Shown here: piece after piece, positions 1 through 6,676 of the stretch
Layout of the letters: every line of letters starts with the position of its first letter
Numbering within the stretch: the first letter of the stretch is position 1
NCBI GenBank assembly: GCA_900546455.1
Contig: URCS01000047.1
Span: 1 to 14,523, forward strand
Direction: 5' to 3'
From: an uncultured Collinsella sp.
GTDB taxonomy: Bacteria > Actinomycetota > Coriobacteriia > Coriobacteriales > Coriobacteriaceae
DNA length: 14,523 nt
Position numbers and translations under genes: made by a program
The notes under the pieces: model-generated
Databases searched by the model: none
What the model saw: only the letters and a program-made list of their open reading frames with translations
What the model was told of the DNA's origin: nothing

Positions 1-555
1 ATCGAGAGCGGCCATCAGCTCGGTGGCCTCCTCGTAAGAAAGCTCAGGCAGGAGTTTCTCCTTCTTGTTGGCAAGCTCGACCAGGCCCTCAGCGGCATCC
101 TCGGCAGCGAAGACAACGATCTTGCGCATATCGCCCTCGGCATCGTCGATGCGGCCGACCAGATCGGCAGCCTCGGCCTCGGCCATCAGGCCATCGAGCT
201 CACGAAGGCGCATGCCCAGCAGGTCGGACATCTCCTTCTGCTCCATCTTGGGCTTGAGGTCAAGAAGCTTGATGGCGCGCTCGATGTTCGCCATGCGCTC
301 GGCCTTGGCCTCCTCCTCCTTGGAAATAGCAAAGCGACGGCTACGCAGCAGGCGGGCGGCCTTCTGCATCTTGTCCATCAGCTCTTCGTCATCGTAATCA
401 ACGGCGGCCTCGACAACCTCGGCCTCCTCCTCGGCGGAAACCTCGTCAGCAGCCTCAACCTCGGCAGCTTCGGTCTCCACGGTCTCGACTGCCTCGACCT
501 CGGCAGCCATGGTCTCGTTCTCGGTCTCGTTCATGATCTCTTCGTTCTCGGACAT
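1..555 (-). CDS. Winged-helix (MarR-like) protein with acidic N-terminal tail, partial
   Basis: The reading frame starts at ATG 555-553, with AAGGAG (565-560) four bases upstream, and stays open for 185 codons to the left edge, so the C-terminus is missing. Residues 1-58 are extremely rich in Glu/Asp and Ala/Val and probably disordered. Residues 60-100 form a charged helical stretch. Residues 105-148 resemble a winged helix-turn-helix: QKEMSDLLG as helix 2, a following recognition-like helix ending in ADLVGRI, then a wing (DDAEGDMRKIVV) like the D..D.R..V wing of MarR proteins. A DNA-binding regulator is inferred from this pattern only; ligand and targets are unknown. It lies downstream of the MFS gene on the same strand with a 152-base gap, so co-transcription is possible. 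An unrelated helical protein that only resembles a MarR wing cannot be excluded. Confidence 0.6.
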   Translation of the reverse strand, partial: MSENEEIMNETENETMAAEVEAVETVETEAAEVEAADEVSAEEEAEVVEAAVDYDDEELMDKMQKAARLLRSRRFAISKEEEAKAERMANIERAIKLLDLKPKMEQKEMSDLLGMRLRELDGLMAEAEAADLVGRIDDAEGDMRKIVVFAAEDAAEGLVELANKKEKLLPELSYEEATELMAALD

Positions 556-569
556 GAGACTCCTTCTTG

Positions 570-647
570 GCCCTCTCGGGCATCATCGCCCCATTCGCGG
601 GGCCCGTCGCGCACTCTTTGCGCTTTAAACATTCATGCCTCTCGGCA
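570..647 (-). promoter_or_regulatory. Leader with two small GAGA-loop hairpins
   Basis: On the minus strand the gap upstream of the winged-helix gene can form TGCC-GAGA-GGCA (647-636) and GCCC-GAGA-GGGC (581-570), both four-base-pair stems with GNRA-type loops. Between them is a GCCCC/GGGGC stem (588-603). The second hairpin ends five bases before the Shine-Dalgarno. The stems are short and common in GC-rich DNA, so a regulatory role is only a possibility. I saw no convincing promoter or terminator in this gap. Confidence 0.2.
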
Positions 648-707
648 AAACGTCCATTAGTTTATGGTGTCGCCATCCAATCTAGCTGCAGAATCTATGT
701 GCACACA

Positions 708-2123
708 TTAATGCGACATGTGCGACTCGCGACGAGCGTACATCAGCGACGTCGCGAACCCGACCACGGCAATCACAGCCGCCACACGCACGGCAGTTGC
801 AAATCCAATCGCCTGGGCAACGTCGGTCGCAGCGCCAGCCGCGCCGGCAGTCGCCGCAGAACTCGAGAGCAGACCGATAAACAGCGATGGGCCAAACGAT
901 GCGGCAATCATGTTCCACGTGTTAAGCAATGCCGTTCCGTGGGGATGCTCAGCGGCAGGCAGCGTCTCCAAGCCGGCCGTTTGCGAGGGGCTCAGCACCA
1001 AACCGACTCCGGCATACACCACAACGGTCAGCGCCACGACGACGCCGATGTTCATACTTGCCGCCGTCATCGAGATGGCAGTCTGCCCCACGGCAATCAG
1101 GGCAAAGCCGACCGGCAGCAGCGGCCATGCGCCACGGGCGTCCATCACGCGTCCGCCCACAATCGAGGTCACGGCGTTGCAGGCAATCGCCGGCAAAATG
1201 AGCAAGCCCGCAATAAGTGCGGTCATGCCGTATGCGCCCTCAAAATAGAGCGGCAACAAAACGCTCATCGAGAACGTCGTCATCATCGACACCACCACAA
1301 GCAGGCACGCGGGCCAAAAACGAACGCTCGCCATGGGACGCACGTTAAGCACCGGATGCTCGAGCTTGAGCTGACGGGCCGCAAACAGGCCGAGCAGCAC
1401 AATGGCGGCGAAAAGCGCCACGATGCCGGCAATCGGATTGGTCGAGAACTCGCCTACGGAATACACGAATGCCGTAATGCCGGCGGCGAGCAAAACAACC
1501 GACAGAATATCAAGCGTGGTGCTCGAGCGCTCTCCGACATTCTGAACAAGCTTAACGCCCGCCGCAGCGACCACAATGCCGCCCACCAGCGGCACTACGA
1601 ACACCGCCCTCCAGCCGAACAACGTGCACATAAGACCGCTGATTACGGGTCCAAACGCCGGCCCTAGCGTAATGCAGGCACCGCCCAGGCTAAGATACAG
1701 ACCGAGCTTCTCGCGCGGGGCGCAAGACAGCACCACGTTCATCATGAGCGGGAACAAGATGCCCGATCCCGCAGCCTGCAAAATACGACTTGGTAGCAAA
1801 ACGCTAAACGACGGAGCGATCAGACACAGGACTTCGCCGGCGACCATACATCCGCATGCGAAAAACAACAGCTTGCGCGTCGAGAAACGGCCGGACAGGA
1901 AGGCCATGATGGCCGTAAAGATCGACGTCACGATCATGTAGCCCGAAACGAGCCACTGCGCCGTGGTGGCACTCACCGAAAAGGCTGCCATAATGTCGTG
2001 CAACGCCACGTTAATGATGTTCTCGTTAAACGCGGCAACAAAGGCTGCAATATACATAACGACGAGAAGCGCCGCAGTGGCCGATGGCGTTGCTTGAACT
2101 TGTTGCTGAGATTTGCTCCCCAT
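708..2123 (-). CDS. MFS transporter, DHA2 (EmrB/QacA-like) family, 471 aa
   Basis: This is a polytopic membrane protein, probably a proton-coupled exporter with about 14 membrane segments, located in the cytoplasmic membrane. The first segment (about residues 17-34) runs into NENIINVALHDI, matching the DHA2 motif around helix 1. SGRFSTRK (77-84) fits the cytoplasmic motif A, SRILQAAGSG with Arg113 fits motif B, and LGPAFGPVISG (153-163) fits the exporter motif C. The length is normal for 14-helix DHA2 members. The start ATG (2123-2121) has GGAAGG six bases upstream; the frame stays open further upstream but without a comparable ribosome site or any hydrophobic extension. Substrate cannot be told from sequence; multidrug or metabolite efflux is the family expectation. 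It diverges from the deformylase-like gene at 2329 and precedes the winged-helix gene, which might regulate it. Confidence 0.88.
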   Translation of the reverse strand: MGSKSQQQVQATPSATAALLVVMYIAAFVAAFNENIINVALHDIMAAFSVSATTAQWLVSGYMIVTSIFTAIMAFLSGRFSTRKLLFFACGCMVAGEVLCLIAPSFSVLLPSRILQAAGSGILFPLMMNVVLSCAPREKLGLYLSLGGACITLGPAFGPVISGLMCTLFGWRAVFVVPLVGGIVVAAAGVKLVQNVGERSSTTLDILSVVLLAAGITAFVYSVGEFSTNPIAGIVALFAAIVLLGLFAARQLKLEHPVLNVRPMASVRFWPACLLVVVSMMTTFSMSVLLPLYFEGAYGMTALIAGLLILPAIACNAVTSIVGGRVMDARGAWPLLPVGFALIAVGQTAISMTAASMNIGVVVALTVVVYAGVGLVLSPSQTAGLETLPAAEHPHGTALLNTWNMIAASFGPSLFIGLLSSSAATAGAAGAATDVAQAIGFATAVRVAAVIAVVGFATSLMYARRESHMSH

Positions 2124-2201
2124 GCATTTCCTTCCTCTTGGAACGACAGTCGCATCGCCCCAGAGGAACAGTCCAGGGCGAAAAATGAGCCCTAGACTTA
2201 C

Positions 2202-2229
2202 GCCAGACGCCGTACACGACGAATCTGGC
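2202..2229. repeat. Inverted repeat between MFS and deformylase-like genes
   Basis: GCCAGA (2202-2207) and TCTGGC (2224-2229) are perfect inverted arms with a 16-base loop, in the 205-base divergent gap. It could be an operator or a leader hairpin of the MFS mRNA. A TATTAT hexamer at 2285-2290 could be the -10 box of the plus-strand gene, but I see no good -35 partner. Confidence 0.25.
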
Positions 2230-2328
2230 AACATGGTCCAACGTCAAAAGATTGTAACGCGGACGCGCAGCTTTCCTTCCGCGCTATTATTAAAAGTCCA
2301 CGAAAGCATAAGACATGAGGAGCCCGCC

Positions 2329-2739
2329 ATGATTAAGCCCATCATGAAATCCGAGTTCTTTTTGCGCCTGCCTTCCGAAGACGCGGAGCCCGACGATGCC
2401 GCGACCGGGCAGGACCTCCTGGATACACTCCACGAGCATGAGCACGAGTGCGTGGGGCTCGCCGCCAACATGATCGGTGTGCGCAAACGCATCATCTGCG
2501 TAAAGGACGGCAACAGGGCGCTCCTGATGTACAACCCTCAAATTCTTGAACAGGTCAATGCCTATCAGACGGGCGAAGGATGCCTCTCGCTGATCGGCGA
2601 GCGTCCCTGCACCCGCTATCGCCGCATTAAGGTTGAGTATTTGGACGAGAACTTCGTTCACCGCATCAAAAACTTCTCGGGCTACACCGCCGAGATCATC
2701 CAGCACGAAATCGACCACTGCAACGGGATTGTTATTTAG
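2329..2739 (+). CDS. def: Peptide deformylase-like protein (short form, motif I Gln replaced by Met)
   Basis: Homologue of peptide deformylase, the metalloenzyme that removes the N-terminal formyl group from nascent proteins. It has 136 residues against about 165 or more in canonical enzymes. Motif II EGCLS (metal-ligand Cys85) and motif III HEIDH (His126, catalytic Glu127, His130) are intact. Motif I reads GLAANMIG, so the conserved Gln that stabilises the transition state is Met48. Short proteins with this AANMIG signature are, from memory, a common subfamily in Gram-positive bacteria annotated as deformylase; whether they deformylate cellular substrates is unclear to me. The start ATG 2329 has GAGGAG six bases upstream, and the MIK opening matches that of the paralogue at 10198-10617. 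Monocistronic, followed by a hairpin at 2742-2763. Confidence 0.87.
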   Translation: MIKPIMKSEFFLRLPSEDAEPDDAATGQDLLDTLHEHEHECVGLAANMIGVRKRIICVKDGNRALLMYNPQILEQVNAYQTGEGCLSLIGERPCTRYRRIKVEYLDENFVHRIKNFSGYTAEIIQHEIDHCNGIVI

Positions 2740-2741
2740 TT

Positions 2742-2763
2742 CCGCCGTTCTACCGAACGGCGG
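2742..2763 (+). terminator. Hairpin after the deformylase-like gene
   Basis: CCGCCGTTC (2742-2750) and GAACGGCGG (2755-2763) form a perfect nine-pair stem with loop TACC, starting three bases after the stop codon. No T-tract follows, so it may be a weak or factor-assisted terminator or a 3'-end stabiliser. Confidence 0.5.
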
Positions 2764-2814
2764 ACCACTTGACGCTGCGCGAGCCGCATTCACGCCAATC
2801 TGACGTTCAATTTC

Positions 2815-2843
2815 GAGGGCGCGACCAGAAGGTCAGCGCCCTC
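2815..2843. terminator. Hairpin in the convergent gap, possible bidirectional terminator
   Basis: Outer arms GAGGGCGC (2815-2822) and GCGCCCTC (2836-2843) enclose inner arms GACC and GGTC with an AGAA loop and one bulged A. It sits between the convergent deformylase-like gene and the HTH-aminotransferase gene, with no long T-run on either side. GTTCAATTT occurs just beside it at 2805-2813, the same 9-mer repeated in the aminotransferase promoter. Confidence 0.4.
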
Positions 2844-2938
2844 TCATTTCACGTCACCTTGGCGCAAATGCGGCTCGCTCGCTGTCGTATGTCTATCCTG
2901 CGACGCCTCGATTCTTGCGGCGGCAGGCACCTAATCCC

Positions 2939-4459
2939 CTACGATTGGCGGTAATGGTCAAAGAAGTCGGCGAGGTCTTCGAGGGACTCTTTGAGTACTT
3001 CCATGCGCGGCAGGTACACGATGCGGAAGTGATCGGGCTCGGCCCAGTTAAAGCCGCCGCCGCGCGTGATCAGAATCTTCTTCTCGTGCAGCAGGTCAAG
3101 GGCGAACTGCTCGTCATCGGTGATGTTGAACTTCTTCACATCCATCTTGGGGAAGATGTAGAACGCTGCACGCGGCTTAACCACCGAGATGCCGTCAATC
3201 TTGTTGAGCGCCTCATACACAAAGTTGCGCTGCTCGTAGACACGGCCGCCGGGACGGATGTAGTCGTTAACGGACTGATGGCCACCGAGTGCCGTCTGAA
3301 CGATCGACTGAGCCGGCACGTTGGAGCACAGGCGCATGTTAGAGAGCATGTTGATGCCCATGATGAAGTCGCTCATGCAGCGCTGGTTGCCCGAAAGCAC
3401 CATCCAGCCTATACGATAGCCCGCAATCATGTGCGACTTGGAAAGGCCACTAAAGGTAACGCAGGGCAGGTCGGGGGCGAGCGAGGCAATCGAGACGTGC
3501 TCGTAGCCGTCCATGCACAGGCGGTCGTAGATCTCATCGGCAAAAATCATCAGCTGATGCCTGCGTGCAACCTCGACGATGCCCTCGAGCACCTCGCGCG
3601 GATAGACGGAACCCGTGGGGTTGTTGGGGTTGATGATGACGAGGGCTTTGGTCGCGCTCGTGATCTTGGACTCCATATCCTCCAGGTCGGGATACCAATC
3701 CGCCTGCTCATCGCACAGATAGTGCACGGGATGACCACCGGCAAGTGTTGCGCACGCCGTCCAGAGCGGATAGTCGGGGCTGGGGATCAGAATCTCGTCG
3801 CCATTGTCGAGCAGCGCGTTCATCGAAAGCTGAATGAGCTCGGACACGCCGTTGCCTGTGTAGATATGCTCCATCTGAACGTTGGGCAGACCCTTGATCT
3901 GCGAATACTGCATAATCGCCTTGCGCGCGGAGAACAGGCCGCGCGAGTTGGAATAGCCTTCGCAGTCGGGCAGCTGCTGGCGCATGTCCTTGATAACCTC
4001 GTCGGGCGTGCGGAAACCGAAGGGCGCCGGGTTGCCGATATTGAGCTTGAGGATGCGCTCGCCTTCGTCCTCCATACGGGCAGCCTCGTCGACGACGGGG
4101 CCGCGCACGTCATACAGAACGTTCTCGAGTTTGGTGGATTTGGAAAAAGTACGCATGGTGGTGCTCCTTGGAATTTGAGCTGAGGGATGGGGTTCGGGCT
4201 TGGAAACGTTGCGGGACGATGATGCCTCGCCCTGATCGGCGTCACCGGCGAGCAGCCAGGTAACATCGACCTCCAAGATGCGGGCGAGCAGCTCTGCCAC
4301 GTCGCGCCGCGGAATCGTCTTGCCGCTCACATATTGGCTCATCTGACTCTTGCCGAGTTTTTTGCCGAGCATCTCCGATGCGCGGATTACGTCCGACTGG
4401 CGAACGTCGCGATCGGACATAGCCTGTCGCAGGCGATTACTAAACGTCTCTTGGGCCAC
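2939..4459 (-). CDS. alaA: XRE helix-turn-helix domain fused to AlaA-type alanine aminotransferase, 506 aa
   Basis: Residues 5-72 are an XRE/Cro-type DNA-binding domain (FSNRLRQAM, then KSQMSQYVSGKTIPRRD and VTWLL). A 29-residue Ser/Pro-rich linker follows. Residues 102-506 match E. coli AlaA (405 aa) nearly end to end: KLENV.YD.RGPV, LKLNIGNPAPFGF, NPNNPTG (Asn280), FADEIYD (Asp308, Tyr311), PLP lysine in SGLSKS (Lys341), carboxylate-binding Arg479 in DHFRIV. The enzyme part should interconvert pyruvate and alanine with glutamate/2-oxoglutarate, in the cytosol. The GTG start (4459-4457) has AAGGAGG five bases upstream. Met102 (4156-4154) has its own AAGGAG, so enzyme alone may also be made. 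It differs from MocR/PdxR proteins, whose DNA-binding domain is GntR-type. The promoter carries repeated GTTCAATTT sites, which suggests autoregulation. Whether PLP or amino acid binding controls DNA binding is inference. Confidence 0.92.
   Translation of the reverse strand: MAQETFSNRLRQAMSDRDVRQSDVIRASEMLGKKLGKSQMSQYVSGKTIPRRDVAELLARILEVDVTWLLAGDADQGEASSSRNVSKPEPHPSAQIPRSTTMRTFSKSTKLENVLYDVRGPVVDEAARMEDEGERILKLNIGNPAPFGFRTPDEVIKDMRQQLPDCEGYSNSRGLFSARKAIMQYSQIKGLPNVQMEHIYTGNGVSELIQLSMNALLDNGDEILIPSPDYPLWTACATLAGGHPVHYLCDEQADWYPDLEDMESKITSATKALVIINPNNPTGSVYPREVLEGIVEVARRHQLMIFADEIYDRLCMDGYEHVSIASLAPDLPCVTFSGLSKSHMIAGYRIGWMVLSGNQRCMSDFIMGINMLSNMRLCSNVPAQSIVQTALGGHQSVNDYIRPGGRVYEQRNFVYEALNKIDGISVVKPRAAFYIFPKMDVKKFNITDDEQFALDLLHEKKILITRGGGFNWAEPDHFRIVYLPRMEVLKESLEDLADFFDHYRQS
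4154..4169 (-). promoter_or_regulatory. Internal ribosome binding site at the aminotransferase-domain start
   Basis: Within the fusion gene, AAGGAG (4169-4164) lies seven bases before ATG 4156-4154, which encodes Met102, exactly where AlaA homology begins. A 405-residue product starting here would match the length of stand-alone E. coli AlaA. This suggests two products from one gene, or that the HTH was added upstream of an existing gene whose start signal survives. Confidence 0.6.
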
Positions 4460-4480
4460 AGGAACCTCCTTGCTGGCAAA

Positions 4481-4562
4481 GTTCAATTTATAGAACACGA
4501 ATTGAACCAAGGTTCAATTTAGCAAGCAGTATAGCACCGTACCTCATTCGAAAGTTCAATTT
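4481..4562 (-). promoter_or_regulatory. Operator-like GTTCAATTT repeat cluster upstream of the HTH-aminotransferase gene
   Basis: GTTCAATTT occurs at 4481-4489, 4512-4520 and 4554-4562, and its inverse AATTGAAC at 4500-4507. AATTGAACC (4500-4508) and GGTTCAATT (4511-4519) form a perfect dyad with an AA centre. The direct copies are 31 and 42 bases apart, close to three and four helical turns, so they lie on one face of the DNA. On the minus strand a good -10 hexamer TATACT (4533-4528) sits between the upper copy and the dyad, placing the dyad near the start of transcription. The fused XRE domain is the obvious candidate binder. Confidence 0.6.
4528..4533 (-). promoter_or_regulatory. Probable -10 box (TATACT) of the HTH-aminotransferase gene
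   Basis: Minus-strand TATACT is five of six to the sigma-A consensus. TTGAAC (4559-4554) lies upstream, but with a 20-base spacer, longer than ideal. A second candidate is TATAAA (4493-4488). The exact promoter is unsettled. Confidence 0.4.
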
Positions 4563-4629
4563 CATAAGAAAACGTACCGAACTTCGAGATTTGCCCAAAG
4601 CGGACAATGACGTGCACGCGTTTAGAGGT

Positions 4630-5487
4630 TTAGAGGTATTCAAGGAATCGAGCGGCGGCAAGCGAAACGTCGGCCGTGCGATATATCGCATTGATCTGCC
4701 GATGGGGATGCCCCTCGAGCGGACGCACGGCAACATCGAACTGACAGCGGCGCAAGATGAGCGCAGGAAGAACGCTCACGCCCAGGCCATCCTCCACCAT
4801 AGCCATAATCGCATAGTCATCCCAGGTCGACAGCTTGGAGCGCACCGTCAGCCCCGCCCGACGAAACAGCGGCGTAATCTCATCATCGGTGCCGCGTTCC
4901 AGCAGAATAAACTGCTCGTTGGCCAAATCGGCAAGAGAGACGACCTCTTCAGTGGCAAGCAAAGAGTCTGCCGGCACTACCGCCATCAACTCGTCGCGCA
5001 CCAAAGACCGCGACGTCATGCCATTTTCTCGGGGCTCATGCGGGATAAAGCCCAGATCGCAGCGGCCCTCTGCCACCCATTGTTCAATCTCTGAATAGTC
5101 GCCCATCAGCAGCTCGTAATCAATGTCTGGATAATCGGCACGAAAACGAGCAATCACCGGCGGCAGCACGTGGGTCGCCACGCTCGAAAACGTACCGATG
5201 CAGATTTTGCCGCGCATGAGCCCACGCATCTCATCCACGCGTCGCTGCAAGCGAACGAATTCCTCGCAGAGCGCCTCGACAGCCGGCATGACCTGTCGCC
5301 CGTCAGCAGAAAGAGCCACGCCCTCGCGACTGCGGTCGAGCACCTTAAAGCCCCAATCGGCCTCAAGATCGGCCACCATACGGCTCACGCCCGATTGCGA
5401 ATAGCTCAGGCGCTCGGCGGCGCGCGTAAAGCTTCCGGCGCGCACTGTCTCGAGCAGCACCTGCATCTTTTGAATATTCGTTTCCAC
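4630..5487 (-). CDS. LysR-family transcriptional regulator, 285 aa
   Basis: The N-terminal winged HTH (residues 5-65) has the family pattern: MQVLLETVRAGSFTRAAERL, then SQSGVSRMVADLE and LDRSREGVALSADG. Residues about 92-285 form the periplasmic-binding-protein-like effector domain (KICIGTFSSVATHVLPP at its start; GLGVSVLPALI near its end). The length is normal. I chose GTG 5487-5485 because GGAGG (5498-5494) lies six bases upstream and it starts nine residues before the first conserved helix; ATG 5508 lacks a ribosome site. It diverges from the EamA transporter gene with about 118 bases between starts, the classic arrangement in which a LysR protein controls its neighbour and itself. The effector is unknown. 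Confidence 0.9.
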   Translation of the reverse strand: METNIQKMQVLLETVRAGSFTRAAERLSYSQSGVSRMVADLEADWGFKVLDRSREGVALSADGRQVMPAVEALCEEFVRLQRRVDEMRGLMRGKICIGTFSSVATHVLPPVIARFRADYPDIDYELLMGDYSEIEQWVAEGRCDLGFIPHEPRENGMTSRSLVRDELMAVVPADSLLATEEVVSLADLANEQFILLERGTDDEITPLFRRAGLTVRSKLSTWDDYAIMAMVEDGLGVSVLPALILRRCQFDVAVRPLEGHPHRQINAIYRTADVSLAAARFLEYL

Positions 5488-5560
5488 GGCAGTCCTCCAT
5501 CCTTGCATGAGCTTTTGTCATGTCAGCCATGCATTATATTCGCTTTTCTTCTAAAGCCAG

Positions 5561-5575
5561 TTCACCCATAGTGAA
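5561..5575. promoter_or_regulatory. Candidate LysR-box between the LysR regulator and the EamA transporter
   Basis: TTCAC (5561-5565) and GTGAA (5571-5575) are perfect inverted arms around CCATA and contain a T-N11-A core (T5562, A5574), the hallmark of LysR sites. It lies 30 bases before the transporter start. A minus-strand TATAAT (5538-5533) could be the -10 box of the regulator gene, which would put the box near its -35 region. Confidence 0.5.
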
Positions 5576-5605
5576 GTTGCTCGGATATAGAGGGGATGTC
5601 AGCGC

Positions 5606-6517
5606 ATGAACAACGGTCTGTTTACGTACTTAGCAGCATTGCTATTGTTTGGCTCCAACGGCATCATCGCCGCTGCCATCGCACTGCCGAGCTCCGATAT
5701 CGTGCTACTACGCACGTTTTTGGGCGCACTCTCGCTTGTCACCATCCTCGCCATCACCCAACGCCATAAGTTGCAGGCGCCATCTCGCCCCCGCGAAGCC
5801 GCAGCCCTCCTCCTCTCGGGAGCCGCGCTGGGCGCCAGCTGGATTTTTCTGTTCCGCGCCTACCAGACGATCGGCGTCGGCGTATCCTCGCTGCTGTACT
5901 ACTGCGGCCCCATCATTGTCATGGCGCTCTCCCCGCTCATCTTTGGCGAAAAGCTGACCGGAGGCAAAATCGCCGGCTTTATCGCCGTTGCTTGCGGTGC
6001 TTTTCTCATTGCAGCGCAAGGTCTAGGCGGCAATATGCCCATTGCGGGTATCGCCTGCGGCATCGCCTCGGCATTTTGCTATGCGCTGATGGTCATCGCT
6101 AGCAAGGGTGCGCCACACATCGAAGGCCTCGAGAACTCCACGCTCCAGGTGAGCGCCGCCTTTGTGACCGCACTGGTCCTCACGCTCATCACGCAGGGCG
6201 CTCCCTCGTTCCTGTCCGCCGGCGTCGCCGCCAGTATTGATTGGCACGCCGTCGCTATGCTCGGCGTCGTCAACACCGGCATTGGTTGCCTGCTCTACTT
6301 TAGCGCCGTCGCCAAGCTGCCCGTCCAGACCGTCGCCGTCGTCGGCTACCTCGAGCCGCTTTCGGCGGTCGTGTTCTCGGCCGCCCTTTTGGGTGAAGCC
6401 ATAACACCGGTCCGCCTGCTGGGCGCCGCGCTTATCATCGGCGGCGCGATTTTTTGCGAACTCGCCGGCAAACGCGCAAACGCCAAGGCTGGCATCGCCC
6501 AGACAGTACGTGCTTAA
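5606..6517 (+). CDS. EamA/DMT-family transporter, 303 aa
   Basis: Inner-membrane protein with about ten hydrophobic segments arranged as two EamA repeats (about residues 5-140 and 148-288), the drug/metabolite transporter fold. Supporting features are the opening hydrophobic segment with SNGIIAAAI, the end-of-repeat pattern PLIFGEKLTGGKIAGFIAV in repeat 1, and its counterpart LEPLSAVVFSAALLGEAIT with RLLGAALIIGG in repeat 2. Likely a small-molecule exporter (amino acid, nucleoside or drug); the substrate cannot be read from sequence. The start ATG 5606 has only a weak, distant AGGGG (5591-5595). Divergent from and probably controlled by the LysR gene at 4630-5487. Confidence 0.88.
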   Translation: MNNGLFTYLAALLLFGSNGIIAAAIALPSSDIVLLRTFLGALSLVTILAITQRHKLQAPSRPREAAALLLSGAALGASWIFLFRAYQTIGVGVSSLLYYCGPIIVMALSPLIFGEKLTGGKIAGFIAVACGAFLIAAQGLGGNMPIAGIACGIASAFCYALMVIASKGAPHIEGLENSTLQVSAAFVTALVLTLITQGAPSFLSAGVAASIDWHAVAMLGVVNTGIGCLLYFSAVAKLPVQTVAVVGYLEPLSAVVFSAALLGEAITPVRLLGAALIIGGAIFCELAGKRANAKAGIAQTVRA

Positions 6518-6552
6518 AAAGCCCCTGCTTTGAAATGCTACCTGCGTAGATA

Positions 6553-6576
6553 AATAATCCCCAGCTGAGGATTATT
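6553..6576. repeat. Inverted repeat after the EamA gene and before kup
   Basis: AATAATCC (6553-6560) and GGATTATT (6569-6576) are perfect arms around CCAGCTGA, with a CAGCTG palindrome in the middle. It lies 36 bases after the transporter stop and 100 bases before kup. It could be a terminator (A-rich before, TGTCTAAAA after) or an operator for kup. Confidence 0.4.
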
Positions 6577-6633
6577 GTCTAAAATAACCCGATGTGCCAA
6601 ACTGCTCTTGTATGTATAAAGACGGCATAAAGA

Positions 6634-6654
6634 TTATCTGTCCTAGACAGATAA
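6634..6654 (+). promoter_or_regulatory. Perfect palindrome 12 bases before the kup ribosome site
   Basis: TTATCTGTC (6634-6642) and GACAGATAA (6646-6654) are perfect nine-base arms around CTA. Symmetry and size resemble a dimeric repressor operator; in RNA it would be a stable hairpin just upstream of the GGGAG ribosome site (6667-6671). A possible promoter (TTGTAT 6608-6613, GATTAT 6632-6637, 18-base gap) would overlap the site. Confidence 0.45.
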
Positions 6655-6676
6655 CCGGATGTCAAAGGGAGTCCAC

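Noticed and set aside
567..1667. A 366-codon open frame antisense to the MFS gene
   Set aside because: Arg/His/Gln-rich shadow of a hydrophobic protein, without a credible ribosome site.
2915..4183. A 422-codon open frame antisense to the HTH-aminotransferase gene
   Set aside because: No family features; the opposite strand holds an enzyme matching AlaA nearly end to end.
2939..4459. A MocR/PdxR-type (GntR-aminotransferase) regulator
   Set aside because: The N-terminal domain is XRE-like, and the enzyme domain matches AlaA with its own start signal.
6518..6676. A c-di-AMP (ydaO-type) riboswitch upstream of kup
   Set aside because: The leader is too short and I could not find the conserved core; only two simple palindromes are present.
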